A DNA stretch of 9,010 nt from Xanthobacteraceae bacterium (GTDB lineage: Bacteria > Pseudomonadota > Alphaproteobacteria > Rhizobiales > Xanthobacteraceae): assembly GCA_030037185.1 (NCBI GenBank), contig JASHRR010001169.1:1-9010 (forward strand), in the 5' to 3' direction. Below, one piece after another: positions 1-6,632 of the stretch. The position numbers and the translations under genes were made by a program. The number at the start of each line of letters is the position of its first letter. Positions within the stretch are counted from its first letter, which is position 1. The notes under the pieces are model-generated. The model ran no database searches and had not been told where the DNA came from. It saw nothing but the letters and a program-made list of their open reading frames with translations.

Positions 1-2
1 GG

Positions 3-569
3 ACCCTGATTGCGCCCGACAAGGTACTGGCGTCGCCCCATTGTGCGAGTCCCTTCCCAAACGGCGAAGCTAGGTTCGTCGAGGACCGTACGGCCCCGAG
101 CCGGGCCTATCTCAAGCTCTGGGAGTTGTTCACCCTGATCGCGCAGCGCCCCCAGCCGGGCGAGCTATGCCTTGATCTCGGGTCGAGTCCCGGCGGCTGG
201 ACCTGGGTTCTTCAAAGGCTCGGGGCCCGCGTCATCAGCGTCGACAAGGCGCCGCTTGATTCCAGCCTCGCCAAACTTCCCGGCATCACGCACCAGCGTC
301 AAAGCGCCTTCGCGCTCGATCCTTTGACGGTGGGGCCGGTCGATTGGCTGTTTTCGGACGTCATATGCTACCCGAGACGGTTGTTGAGCCTGGTGCAGAA
401 ATGGCTCCAGGCCGGACAGGTTCGCCGCCTCGTTTGCTCGGTCAAATTTCAAGGGGCGACGGATTTCAAGGTCATGCGCGAATTCGGTGCTATTGCGGGT
501 TCACGGCTCCTGCACCTTCATCACAATAAGCACGAACTGACCTGGATTTGTTTTCAACCGCGCCGGTGA
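3..569 (+). CDS. RlmM/FtsJ-type SAM-dependent RNA 2'-O-methyltransferase, 5'-truncated by window edge
   Basis: The frame is open from the left edge to a TGA at 567-569, giving 188 visible residues, so the true start lies outside the window. A TTG at 126 is in frame but is not the start, because conserved sequence precedes it. The Rossmann SAM-binding motif I reads LDLGSSPGGW (about 174-203). The K-D-K-E tetrad of FtsJ/RrmJ-fold 2'-O-methyltransferases is complete: K in SRAYLKLWE (codon 114), D in the LFSDV motif (357), K in CSVKFQG (444) and E in NKHELTW (534). The APSRxxLKL segment followed by a Gly-rich motif and a final HELTW-like strand resembles E. coli RlmM, which 2'-O-methylates C2498 of 23S rRNA. 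The RNA substrate here is inferred only. The N-terminal RNA-binding part would lie upstream. It could also be a less specific FtsJ-like enzyme. No operon partner is visible downstream. Confidence 0.85.
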   Translation, partial: TLIAPDKVLASPHCASPFPNGEARFVEDRTAPSRAYLKLWELFTLIAQRPQPGELCLDLGSSPGGWTWVLQRLGARVISVDKAPLDSSLAKLPGITHQRQSAFALDPLTVGPVDWLFSDVICYPRRLLSLVQKWLQAGQVRRLVCSVKFQGATDFKVMREFGAIAGSRLLHLHHNKHELTWICFQPRR

Positions 570-1338
570 CAAGGCAAGGCTGCGATCGCAGAAGGGGCCG
601 CGAGTAGGTGTTGGATAAATGCCGACACAGACCGGCTTCGCCAGCACACCAGTACGAAGAAGCTTCTGCGGGATCGGCGGCCGGCAGTATCGGCATTGCT
701 TGCCGTCTCGCCCGCGCGGGCCGAGCTGTTGTTCGACTATCGAATAAGCCCGCATAGAGGACTTCTGCGCTCGCACGCATGCGCGAGCCCTGCCGCCAGG
801 TTGGAGCAGATGAGCTCGAGCGTGTTGCGGCGCCATGACGCTGCCCGGTTGCGCCGCCGTCGCGTCCGTGCGCCCCGCGCAAGCCAATCGCACGACAGCG
901 CTGTCTCGATCGGATCGAAAAGTTATTCTCGCACGGCTTGATCTTGCTGTTTAGATTTAGAGCAAGAGCGGCGGAATGCGGCTCGCCGGACAATAATCGT
1001 TCCGACGGTCATGAACCCGGCGCGCTCATTTGCGCGGGCTACAGGGCGTCGCGGCGTGCGCCAATATTCCGGCGGAGGCCAACATCGCCGTTCACCATGG
1101 GCCAACATCGTATTAATGTTTAGGAAATACGGAGCGTCGAAGTGCGCTTTGGCCCCCGCGCGACTTTGCCTCGCAGAGGCGGCGAGCTCGGGATTCGGTA
1201 GCTAGTTTCGACAGGCGGCGCTTGGCGTTGAAGGTGGTGGATGCATTCGCTGCCGATGCCAGGAGTTTTCGAATGCTTCGCATGATTCTGCGCTCTGGTG
1301 CGGGGCGAACGAGCGCAGCGCGGGGAAAAGAAACCAGC
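570..1338. other. Intergenic stretch without a convincing gene
   Basis: These 769 bases hold short open frames on both strands, but none has a credible start, Shine-Dalgarno or recognisable protein motif. Their conceptual products are rich in Arg, Ser and Ala, as expected for non-coding GC-rich DNA. Visible structure is a 12-bp perfect palindrome (CTGCGATCGCAG, 580-591) just after the methyltransferase stop, and an 11-bp direct repeat at 1077-1110. A decayed gene cannot be excluded. The right part must carry the promoter of the substrate-binding protein, but I cannot pick a convincing -35/-10 pair. Confidence 0.5.
1077..1110. repeat. 11-bp direct repeat GGCCAACATCG, two copies
   Basis: GGCCAACATCG occurs at 1077-1087 and again at 1100-1110, exactly matching, with a 23-bp period. 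The second copy runs directly into an A/T-rich TATTAATG stretch. The period is close to two helical turns, which would suit a dimeric or tandem-bound regulator about 230 bases upstream of the substrate-binding protein start. Function is inference; the repeat itself is directly seen. Confidence 0.6.
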
Positions 1339-2298
1339 ATGAGGCGACGCGTTTTCATCTCCGTGGTCGGAGGCACCTTGGTATGGCCGTTCAACGCCCT
1401 CGGACAAGGGCAGCAGCTGCCGGTGATCGGGTTTCTCAATAGCGCGTCACCGAAGCCGTTTGCCCAGCTTGTCGCTGCCTTTCACAAAGGTTTGAACGAC
1501 CAGGGTTACGCAAACGACAGGAACATTAAGGTCGAGGAGAGCTGGGCGGAAGGAGACGAAAGTCGGTTGTTGCCGTTGGCGAGAGAGCTCGTCCAAAGGC
1601 AGGTGAAGTTGATCGCCGCAACCGGCGGGATCAGGTCAGCAGAGGCGGCGCGGGAAGCGACGTCATTGACCCCGGTGCTCTTCATTTCGGGCATCAATCC
1701 GGTCGAACTTGGTTTCGTATCAAGTTTCAATCGGCCTGGCCATAATCTCACCGGCGTCAATCTCGATACAACGCATTTAATTTCAAAACGTCTCGAAATG
1801 CTGCAAGAGTTCGTACCGACCGGCAAAGTCGGCGTGCTGGCAAGCCCCGGACGCTTCTCCCCAGAGGCGGAAGCAAAATTCTACAAAGAAAAGAGAATGG
1901 TTGTCGTGAAGGTCGATCCCGATGGCGAACTGGAGGATGCCTTCAGAGAAGTCGTTGAACGGGATGCTCGAGCATTGCTGGTCGCCCCTGATCCGCTCTA
2001 TTTCAATCAGCGTGTTCGCATCGCTGCGCTTGCAGCCCAATATAAGATCGCCGCGCTTTACGTGGGACGGGAGTATGTGGTGGCCGGAGGATTTTTAAGC
2101 TACGGCCCGAGCATCTCGGATGCGTATCGCCAGATTGGCGTTTACGCCGGCCGCATCCTCCTTGGGGCCAAGCCACAGGAGCTCCCGGTTGTCTCACCCC
2201 AGAAATGGGAATTGGTGATCAATCTTAGGGCCGCAAAGGCGCTCCAGCTTACGATTCCGCCGTGGTTAATTGCCCGAGCCAACGAAGTCATCGAATAG
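1339..2298 (+). CDS. Orphan ABC transporter substrate-binding protein (ABC_sub_bind/DUF534 family)
   Basis: A 319-residue predicted periplasmic solute-binding protein. The start at ATG 1339 gives the typical leader of this family (MRRRVFISVVGG..., a twin-arginine-like RRxFI followed by a hydrophobic stretch to about residue 22), then the mature start QQLPVIGFLNS. An in-frame upstream TTG at 1222 would place about 39 unrelated residues before the leader and was rejected. Family landmarks follow in order: F-x-x-GLNDQGY (about 49-58), L-A-R-E-L-V (80-85), NRPGHNLTGVN (131-141), the YGPSISDAYRQIG segment (255-267), and the C-terminal INLRAAKALQLTIPPWLIARANEVIE block (about 294-319). The last is a hallmark of these proteins. 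The Shine-Dalgarno is weak (GGGGAAAAG about 8 bases upstream). No permease or ATPase gene is adjacent, so it is an orphan, as is common for this expanded family in bradyrhizobia. The ligand is unknown. The middle of the gene uses more A/T-rich codons than rnd or the ThDP gene. Confidence 0.92.
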   Translation: MRRRVFISVVGGTLVWPFNALGQGQQLPVIGFLNSASPKPFAQLVAAFHKGLNDQGYANDRNIKVEESWAEGDESRLLPLARELVQRQVKLIAATGGIRSAEAAREATSLTPVLFISGINPVELGFVSSFNRPGHNLTGVNLDTTHLISKRLEMLQEFVPTGKVGVLASPGRFSPEAEAKFYKEKRMVVVKVDPDGELEDAFREVVERDARALLVAPDPLYFNQRVRIAALAAQYKIAALYVGREYVVAGGFLSYGPSISDAYRQIGVYAGRILLGAKPQELPVVSPQKWELVINLRAAKALQLTIPPWLIARANEVIE

Positions 2299-2480
2299 GG
2301 GATCACTTAGGGTCGCAAGCCATGTGCCGGCGACCAGATTGGGCATCCCAACAAAAAAACGCCGATCATTTGATCCTCACGGACTGACGACCCTATTTTG
2401 GTTTCAGCCGAAAAAGCTTTCTGGGTGCTGGAATCCGACTACACTGCGCTCCGGCGGCAATGCCGTGACAAGGCTCAACG

Positions 2481-2486
2481 GGGGGA
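2481..2486 (+). promoter_or_regulatory. Ribosome binding site deciding the amidohydrolase start
   Basis: GGGGGA lies five bases before the ATG at 2492. The frame is open further upstream, back into the end of the preceding gene, but only the 2492 start has both this purine tract and an immediately following signal peptide. Confidence 0.65.
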
Positions 2487-2491
2487 ATCGC

Positions 2492-4168
2492 ATGAGCGCG
2501 CGAAGTCGCATCATTTTATTTTACGCGTCATCGTTGCTCGCGATGACGGCAATGATCGCTCCGGGTCTGGCGCGCGATCAAGACAATGAGCGCTGCGCCG
2601 GCGGGCGCGATGTCACGCTGGTCAATGGCACGATTCACACGCTCGACGCCCGCAATTCGATTGTATCGTCGGTGACGATCAAGAACGGCAAGTTCGCGGC
2701 GGTCGGCCGCGAGGCGCATGCGGACGACAGTTCCTGCATGCGCACGATCAATCTGAACGGACGCACCGCCGTGCCGGGGCTGGTCGACAACCACAATCAC
2801 TTTCTCCTGCTCGGCTTGCGCCCCGGCCACGACACGCGGCTCGAGACAGCGGCGTCGATTGCCGACGTGCAGGCCGCAATCAGCGCGCGCACCAAGACCG
2901 TCAGGCCGGGCGCGTTCATAACCGCGATGGGCGGCTGGAACACCGCCCAATTTGCCGAAGACCGTTTGCCGACGCTCGCCGAGCTCGATGTCGTGGCCCC
3001 CAACAACCCGGTGCTGGTGTTCTTTGCGTTTACCGGGCCAGCGACCACCAATACGCTTGGAAGGACCTTCTTTACCGGCCGGGGAATCGCCGTGGACGCG
3101 ATCGGCCATATCGCGGCGAATGGCCCCTCGGTTGCTGCCCTCAACGCGCTGCGGGCCATCCAGACCTTCGAGGACAAGAAGCAGGGTACGCTCGACGCCA
3201 TGGCCTATTCGGCGAGTGTCGGCGTGACCACCAATGTCGATATGGGCGGGTTTGTCATTCCGGGCACGCCCAACATCCAGGATTCGGATGTTTTCGACAC
3301 CTTGGCGAGCTGGGACCCGTTCACGGCTTATGACCCGCTTCTCGCGCTCCATGACGAAGGTAAGGTCTCAGTGCGCGTGCGCATGTTCTTCCTCAGCATG
3401 GACCACGATCCGGACGTTCCGCTGACCACTCAGCGCGTGCTCAATGCTTTCAGCAATTTCGGCGACGACATGGTCCGCAGTTCGGGTATCGGCGAGTTTG
3501 TGACGAGCTGGCCGTTGTTCGGCAAACCGTTCCCAACCAACTACGGCGCCGCGTTGAACGTCGTTGCCCGGCGGGGCTGGGCTTTCCAGCAGCACAGCCT
3601 CTCCCTTGCAGAGGACCAGTTCATCGCCAGCGCCTTCGAGGCGGTGAATAAGACGATCGCGATCGCCGATCTGCGCTGGTCCGACGCCCACGTGCCGTCC
3701 ATCGACCAGGCAACGGTCAATCGCCTGAAGGCCGTCGGCGCCGGAATCGCGGTCCATCCGTTCCGCTATCTGAGCGGCGGCACCGCCGGTGGTCCGCCGC
3801 TGCGCATGATCATCGACAGCGGCATCCATGTCGGCGCCGGATCGGATTCGGCACAGATCTCCACGCTCGATCCGTGGAATATGATCTATTACATGGTGAC
3901 GGGCAAGAACGCTGCCGGAAAGCTGGTCAATGCCGGTCAACAGATCACGCGCGAAGAGGCAATCCGGCTCTATACCGTCGAGAATGGCTGGTTCTTGAAG
4001 GAGGAAAATAAGCTGGGCTCGATCGAAGAGGGCAAGCTCGGCGATGTCGCCGTGTTGAGCGACAACTATTTCGACCCGGCGCGCGTTCCCGATGAGGCGA
4101 TCAGGAAGCTCTACTCTGTCCTGACGGTCATCGACGGAAAAGTGGTGCATAACCTGATCGGCGAGTAA
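2492..4168 (+). CDS. Exported YtcJ-type metal-dependent amidohydrolase (Amidohydro_3)
   Basis: A 558-residue member of the amidohydrolase superfamily, YtcJ/NfdA branch, which hydrolyses C-N bonds of amides or formamides with an active-site metal; the substrate here is unknown. Residues 1-27 look like a Sec signal peptide (basic start, hydrophobic core, GLA before RD), so a periplasmic location is predicted. Next comes the small beta-sandwich part (DVTLVNGTIHTLD, 40-52; AAVGR, 69-73), then the PGLVDNHNHF motif with metal-binding H101 and H103. GVTTNVDMGG (244-253) is the family GVTT-x-x-D block. Further probable ligands are H368 (QQHSLS), H400 (WSDAH) and D452 in GAGSDS. The end (LGSIEEGKLGDVAVLSDNYF, about 508-527) is the usual closing segment. 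The 193-base gap upstream argues for its own promoter and against tight cotranscription with the substrate-binding protein. Upstream in-frame sequence is not conserved-looking and was excluded. Confidence 0.92.
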   Translation: MSARSRIILFYASSLLAMTAMIAPGLARDQDNERCAGGRDVTLVNGTIHTLDARNSIVSSVTIKNGKFAAVGREAHADDSSCMRTINLNGRTAVPGLVDNHNHFLLLGLRPGHDTRLETAASIADVQAAISARTKTVRPGAFITAMGGWNTAQFAEDRLPTLAELDVVAPNNPVLVFFAFTGPATTNTLGRTFFTGRGIAVDAIGHIAANGPSVAALNALRAIQTFEDKKQGTLDAMAYSASVGVTTNVDMGGFVIPGTPNIQDSDVFDTLASWDPFTAYDPLLALHDEGKVSVRVRMFFLSMDHDPDVPLTTQRVLNAFSNFGDDMVRSSGIGEFVTSWPLFGKPFPTNYGAALNVVARRGWAFQQHSLSLAEDQFIASAFEAVNKTIAIADLRWSDAHVPSIDQATVNRLKAVGAGIAVHPFRYLSGGTAGGPPLRMIIDSGIHVGAGSDSAQISTLDPWNMIYYMVTGKNAAGKLVNAGQQITREEAIRLYTVENGWFLKEENKLGSIEEGKLGDVAVLSDNYFDPARVPDEAIRKLYSVLTVIDGKVVHNLIGE

Positions 4169-4267
4169 TTCGGCTCAGCTGCGTGCGAACGCCGCGGCGG
4201 GTCGATCGCTTCAGCCAGTCGGCGAAGATTGGAGCACGACCGGCATTGCCGTTATAGGGCCCCTGGC

Positions 4268-4327
4268 GTGGTCGCCCCGTTTTGGGGGCCCCCGGTACTT
4301 TGCATCCGCGGTCAAAGGGGCGACCAC
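4268..4327. repeat. Perfect 11-bp inverted repeat with 38-base loop
   Basis: GTGGTCGCCCC (4268-4278) and GGGGCGACCAC (4317-4327) are exact reverse complements. The loop contains a 10-bp self-complementary GGGGGCCCCC (4284-4293), and TTTG (4281-4284) can pair with CAAA (4313-4316). It starts 100 bases after the amidohydrolase stop. No T-tract follows on either side, so a classical intrinsic terminator is unlikely. A structured transcript, a REP-like element or a small non-autonomous repeat are alternatives. Confidence 0.6.
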
Positions 4328-4366
4328 AAGACCCCGAATCCGGGACGTTGCAAAAGCGTTCGGGCA

Positions 4367-4384
4367 TGTTGCGAGATCGCAACA
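4367..4384. promoter_or_regulatory. 18-bp palindrome, candidate FixK2/FNR-CRP-type box
   Basis: TGTTGCGAGATCGCAACA has two perfect 8-bp half-sites around a GA spacer. Its core, TTGC-N6-GCAA, fits the B. japonicum FixK2 box consensus TTG(A/C)-N6-(T/G)CAA. The centre is about 131 bases before the small protein's ATG. It is about 78 bases upstream of a start expected from the -10-like CATAAA at 4442, which would be an upstream (class I) activator position. The palindrome is seen; identity of the regulator is inference, and other CRP/FNR-family proteins or a hairpin are possible. Confidence 0.4.
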
Positions 4385-4410
4385 CCTGCGCAAGATAAGG
4401 ATCGCAGGTG
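4383..4410. repeat. 8-bp stem-loop abutting the FixK-like palindrome
   Basis: CACCTGCG (4383-4390) and CGCAGGTG (4403-4410) are perfect reverse complements around a 12-base loop. It lies between the 18-bp palindrome and the promoter-like sequence, and has no T-tract. It may be a second operator or part of a structured RNA. Confidence 0.45.
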
Positions 4411-4418
4411 GCCAAGAT

Positions 4419-4447
4419 TTAACGCATAGCCACCCATGGCGCATAAA
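4419..4447 (+). promoter_or_regulatory. Possible sigma70-type promoter for the small secreted protein
   Basis: TTAACG (4419-4424) and CATAAA (4442-4447) are separated by 17 bases, each matching the consensus at four of six positions. An A-run and TATATAT follow. It is the best candidate in an otherwise GC-rich gap, but remains a weak match. Confidence 0.35.
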
Positions 4448-4493
4448 AAACAGTATATATCCATATTCGCGCGCTTGCGAGAGCGCCGAAACC

Positions 4494-4500
4494 AAGGAGG
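4494..4500 (+). promoter_or_regulatory. Strong Shine-Dalgarno AAGGAGG
   Basis: AAGGAGG lies six bases before the ATG at 4507, the strongest ribosome binding site in the window, and supports the small frame as a real, well-translated gene. A short stem with a GCGA loop (4471-4486) lies just upstream. Confidence 0.75.
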
Positions 4501-4506
4501 ACGATC

Positions 4507-4734
4507 ATGCGAATTGCAACGCTTGCAATCACCGCAATGCTTGCCGTGGGGGTTGCATTTCCCGCTGCTGCGGCGAAGAAACCTGTCGTATCGGAGCGGA
4601 CCTTTGCGTCGTTCCAGGACTGCCAAAAGAAGGCGGCGGATATGGGCCTCGTCTACGGCCAGCAGGGCCATACTGAATACATGAGAGAATGCATGGGAAT
4701 GCGACCGTCCAGCCCGTCGTCGGAACGGCGGTGA
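4507..4734 (+). CDS. Small secreted protein of unknown function, two cysteines
   Basis: A 75-residue protein. Residues 1-22 form a clear Sec signal peptide (MRIATLAITAMLAVGVAF..., alanine-rich end PAAAA before KKP), leaving a mature peptide of about 50 residues. That part has two cysteines, C39 in FQDCQKK and C62 in RECMGM, which could form a disulfide in the periplasm. It also contains GLVYGQQGHTEYMRECM, in the style of small exported proteins often found in Hyphomicrobiales, with a Cys near the start of one helix and a Cys after a polar linker. No enzymatic motif is visible, and I cannot name a family with certainty. The strong AAGGAGG, the signal peptide and a promoter-like tract with a nearby palindrome argue that it is real and regulated. 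The C-terminal tail is Ser/Arg-rich and probably disordered. Confidence 0.75.
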   Translation: MRIATLAITAMLAVGVAFPAAAAKKPVVSERTFASFQDCQKKAADMGLVYGQQGHTEYMRECMGMRPSSPSSERR

Positions 4735-5403
4735 GGTTACGGTCGGCGGGTGGATAGCACGCGCGGACGAAACGCATGCCGACGAGTCCGTAGGCTCGTT
4801 CCTCGGGTGAAGCAAGATAAAAAACCGCACCGGTCACCACGTTGTCCGCATTTGTGGTCTGCTGGTGGCCGGCTTGCGTGTGGAGCCCCCGGCAGGTGAG
4901 TCTTTTTCGCCTCCTTGCGCGGCAGACCAGTCGTATTCGCGGAGCCGCAGGTGCTGCGCCAAGCTGCCGGTAACAATTTACGAAAAATGCGCTCATAGGT
5001 GGCATGGCGGGTAGGTGCCATGACGGGCTTTACGGTAGCAGCACCTTTCTGACGCTACGCATGCTTGTTGTGGCCGGTTACTTTGAAATCGATCCGTCTT
5101 GCAATTGAGAGTCTAAATCAGAAGCAAATACCAGGGGGATTGCAGGGCTTTCGCAGCATGAGGCGAAGCCTGAATGAAAGGTATCTGCAGGGCCTACTGC
5201 CCGACGGCATCGGCGCGCAGCGTCCTCAAAAAGGGCTGCCGGACCGGGTGGGCGAGCAAGGGTGCCGTCATGGCGATGGTGAATGTCGGCGCATGGCGTG
5301 CAGCAGCCGGCCCAATGCATAACCGTCGAGTTTTGCTGTCTGCAGTTCTGGAGTTCGTGACGCACGCCACAGAGAGGGCGTGGGTCGAGCGGTCCTGACT
5401 GGC
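4735..5403. other. Intergenic stretch without a recognisable gene
   Basis: These 669 bases separate the small secreted protein from the convergent rnd gene. Open frames exist on both strands (up to about 158 residues on the minus strand), but they overlap known genes or lack a Shine-Dalgarno and recognisable motifs. The middle (about 5085-5130) is A/T-richer than the flanks and might carry a promoter, but nothing readable follows it. A 6-bp stem near the rnd stop is listed separately. Remnants of a decayed gene or a small RNA are possible and not demonstrable from sequence alone. Confidence 0.5.
5363..5382 (-). terminator. Weak hairpin downstream of rnd
   Basis: CACGCC (5363-5368) and GGCGTG (5377-5382) form a perfect 6-bp stem with an 8-base loop, 21 bases beyond the rnd stop on the minus strand. 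No U-tract follows, so it would be an atypical terminator or a 3'-end stabilising hairpin. Confidence 0.25.
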
Positions 5404-6555
5404 CTACGAACCCCGCTCCACCGCCACAACCCGTCCCTTCTCGACCGCGAGGGCCAGCCGCCCGCGCTTGAGGGCGATGGCCTGTTCGCCGAACATCTCG
5501 CGGCGCCAGCCGTGCAGCGCCGCCACATCGGCGCGATCGTCGAGCGCGATGCGTTCGAGGTCCTCGACCGTCGCGATCACTTTGGCCGCAACGCCGTGCT
5601 GCTCGGACGCCATGCGCAGCAGCACTTTCAGGAGTTCGACGGTGGCGCTGCCATTGGCGCCTTGCCGCGGCTTGTCGAGCCGTGGCAGTTCGGCCGGATT
5701 GCGCGCGAGCCCCCGCTTGACGGCGTCGATGATCTCCGTCCCCCACTTGGAGCGCTCGAACCCCCGCGGCAGCGACCGCAGCGAGGCGAGCCGTTCGGTT
5801 GTTGTCGGGGCATGTATCGCGATGTCGCCGATCGCCTCATCTTTCAACACGCGCCCGCGGGGGACGTCGCGCGACTGCGCCTCGCGCTCACGCCATGCCG
5901 CGACCTCGATCAGCACGCTCAGCTCCCTGGGCTTGCGCACCCGTGTCTTGAGACGTTCCCAGGCGATTTCCGGGTCGGCCCGATAGGTGTCCGGCGAAGT
6001 CAGCACCTCCATCTCCTCGCCGACCCATTCGCTGCGCCCGCGCCTTTGCAGGTCGGCGGACAGCGACAGGAAGACCTGCCGCAAATGCGTCACATCGGAC
6101 ATCGCATAGTTTACCTGTGCGGCCGAGAGCGGGCGGCGTGACCAATCAGTGAAACGGCTCGATTTGTCGATGGCGTCGCCGGTGATGCGCTGCACCAGCT
6201 GCTCGTAGGAGATGGACTCTCCATAGCCGAGCACCATGGCGGCCACCTGGGTGTCGAAAACCGGATGCGGAATGAGTTTGGCCTGATGCCAGACGATTTC
6301 GATATCCTGGCGTGCCGCGTGGAACACCTTGAGCACGCCCTCGTTTGCCATCAGCTTGAAGAACGGCGTCAGATCCAAACCCTCGGCGAGGGCATCGATG
6401 ACGACCGCTTCGTCGGCGATGGCCATCTGGGCAACGCATAGCAGCGGATAATAGGTGGTCTCGCGCAGGAACTCGGTATCGACAGTGACGAAGTTGTGGC
6501 GGGACATCCGCTCGCACGCCGCCGCGAGATCGGCCGTGGTAGTGATCAAATTCAT
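5404..6555 (-). CDS. rnd: Ribonuclease D
   Basis: A 383-residue 3'-5' exoribonuclease of the DEDDy family, which trims the 3' ends of tRNA precursors and other small stable RNAs. Exo motif I is VDTEF (D26, E28), motif II HAARQD (D84) and motif III YAMSD (Y150, D154), so all five catalytic residues are present. [13 protein letters not shown] (100-112) and the [15 protein letters not shown] block (130-144) are typical of RNase D. An HRDC domain spans about 210-290 ([16 protein letters not shown] to the end of [11 protein letters not shown]), and a second, degenerate HRDC-like part completes the C-terminus. The length matches the family. The start is ATG at 6555 with a weak AAGAG six bases upstream. 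Related genomes often keep rnd close to aspS; here a ThDP-enzyme gene lies between them. The 264-base upstream gap suggests its own promoter. Confidence 0.97.
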   Translation of the reverse strand: MNLITTTADLAAACERMSRHNFVTVDTEFLRETTYYPLLCVAQMAIADEAVVIDALAEGLDLTPFFKLMANEGVLKVFHAARQDIEIVWHQAKLIPHPVFDTQVAAMVLGYGESISYEQLVQRITGDAIDKSSRFTDWSRRPLSAAQVNYAMSDVTHLRQVFLSLSADLQRRGRSEWVGEEMEVLTSPDTYRADPEIAWERLKTRVRKPRELSVLIEVAAWREREAQSRDVPRGRVLKDEAIGDIAIHAPTTTERLASLRSLPRGFERSKWGTEIIDAVKRGLARNPAELPRLDKPRQGANGSATVELLKVLLRMASEQHGVAAKVIATVEDLERIALDDRADVAALHGWRREMFGEQAIALKRGRLALAVEKGRVVAVERGS

Positions 6556-6632
6556 TGCAGACTCTTACCGGACTCGGCGCGCCGTGTCGCGGGCAGAAAC
6601 GCGGGCCATTTTATGGTATTCAGATAGGGCGC

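Larger units (their letters stand above)
4169..4506. other. Intergenic region dense in inverted repeats
   Basis: Three hundred and thirty-eight bases between the amidohydrolase and the small secreted protein. No gene is seen. From left to right it holds a long 11-bp inverted repeat (4268-4327) enclosing GGGGGCCCCC, an inverted CCCGAA/TTCGGG pair (4333-4338 and 4359-4364), an 18-bp palindrome (4367-4384), an 8-bp stem (4383-4410), an A/T-rich promoter-like tract (4419-4460) and a small stem with a GCGA loop (4471-4486). The last lies just before the Shine-Dalgarno of the next gene. Confidence 0.6.

Noticed and set aside
580..591. CTGCGATCGCAG containing GCGATCGC, resembling a HIP1 repeat
   Set aside because: HIP1 is a cyanobacterial repeat; a single copy in a GC-rich alphaproteobacterial gap is expected by chance.
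490..993. 167-residue minus-strand frame over the methyltransferase end and the following gap
   Set aside because: It overlaps the conserved end of the methyltransferase, is low in hydrophobic structure and rich in Arg/Ser, and shows no motif or Shine-Dalgarno.
1222..1338. In-frame upstream extension of the substrate-binding protein from a TTG
   Set aside because: It would put about 39 residues before a typical twin-arginine-like leader; the ATG at 1339 gives the family's normal N-terminus.
2270..2491. In-frame upstream extension of the amidohydrolase overlapping the preceding gene
   Set aside because: The extra 74 residues are not family-like and would hide the signal peptide; ATG 2492 has a good purine tract just upstream.
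2528..4150. Long minus-strand frames opposite the amidohydrolase (2528-3352 and 3368-4150)
   Set aside because: They mirror a well-supported gene with high GC3; their products are rich in Arg, His and Asp with no recognisable domain.
4529..5005. 158-residue minus-strand frame after the small secreted protein
   Set aside because: It overlaps the strongly supported small gene on the other strand and shows no recognisable domain.
5380..6141. 253-residue plus-strand frame opposite rnd
   Set aside because: It is an antisense shadow of the rnd coding sequence, which has all catalytic motifs.
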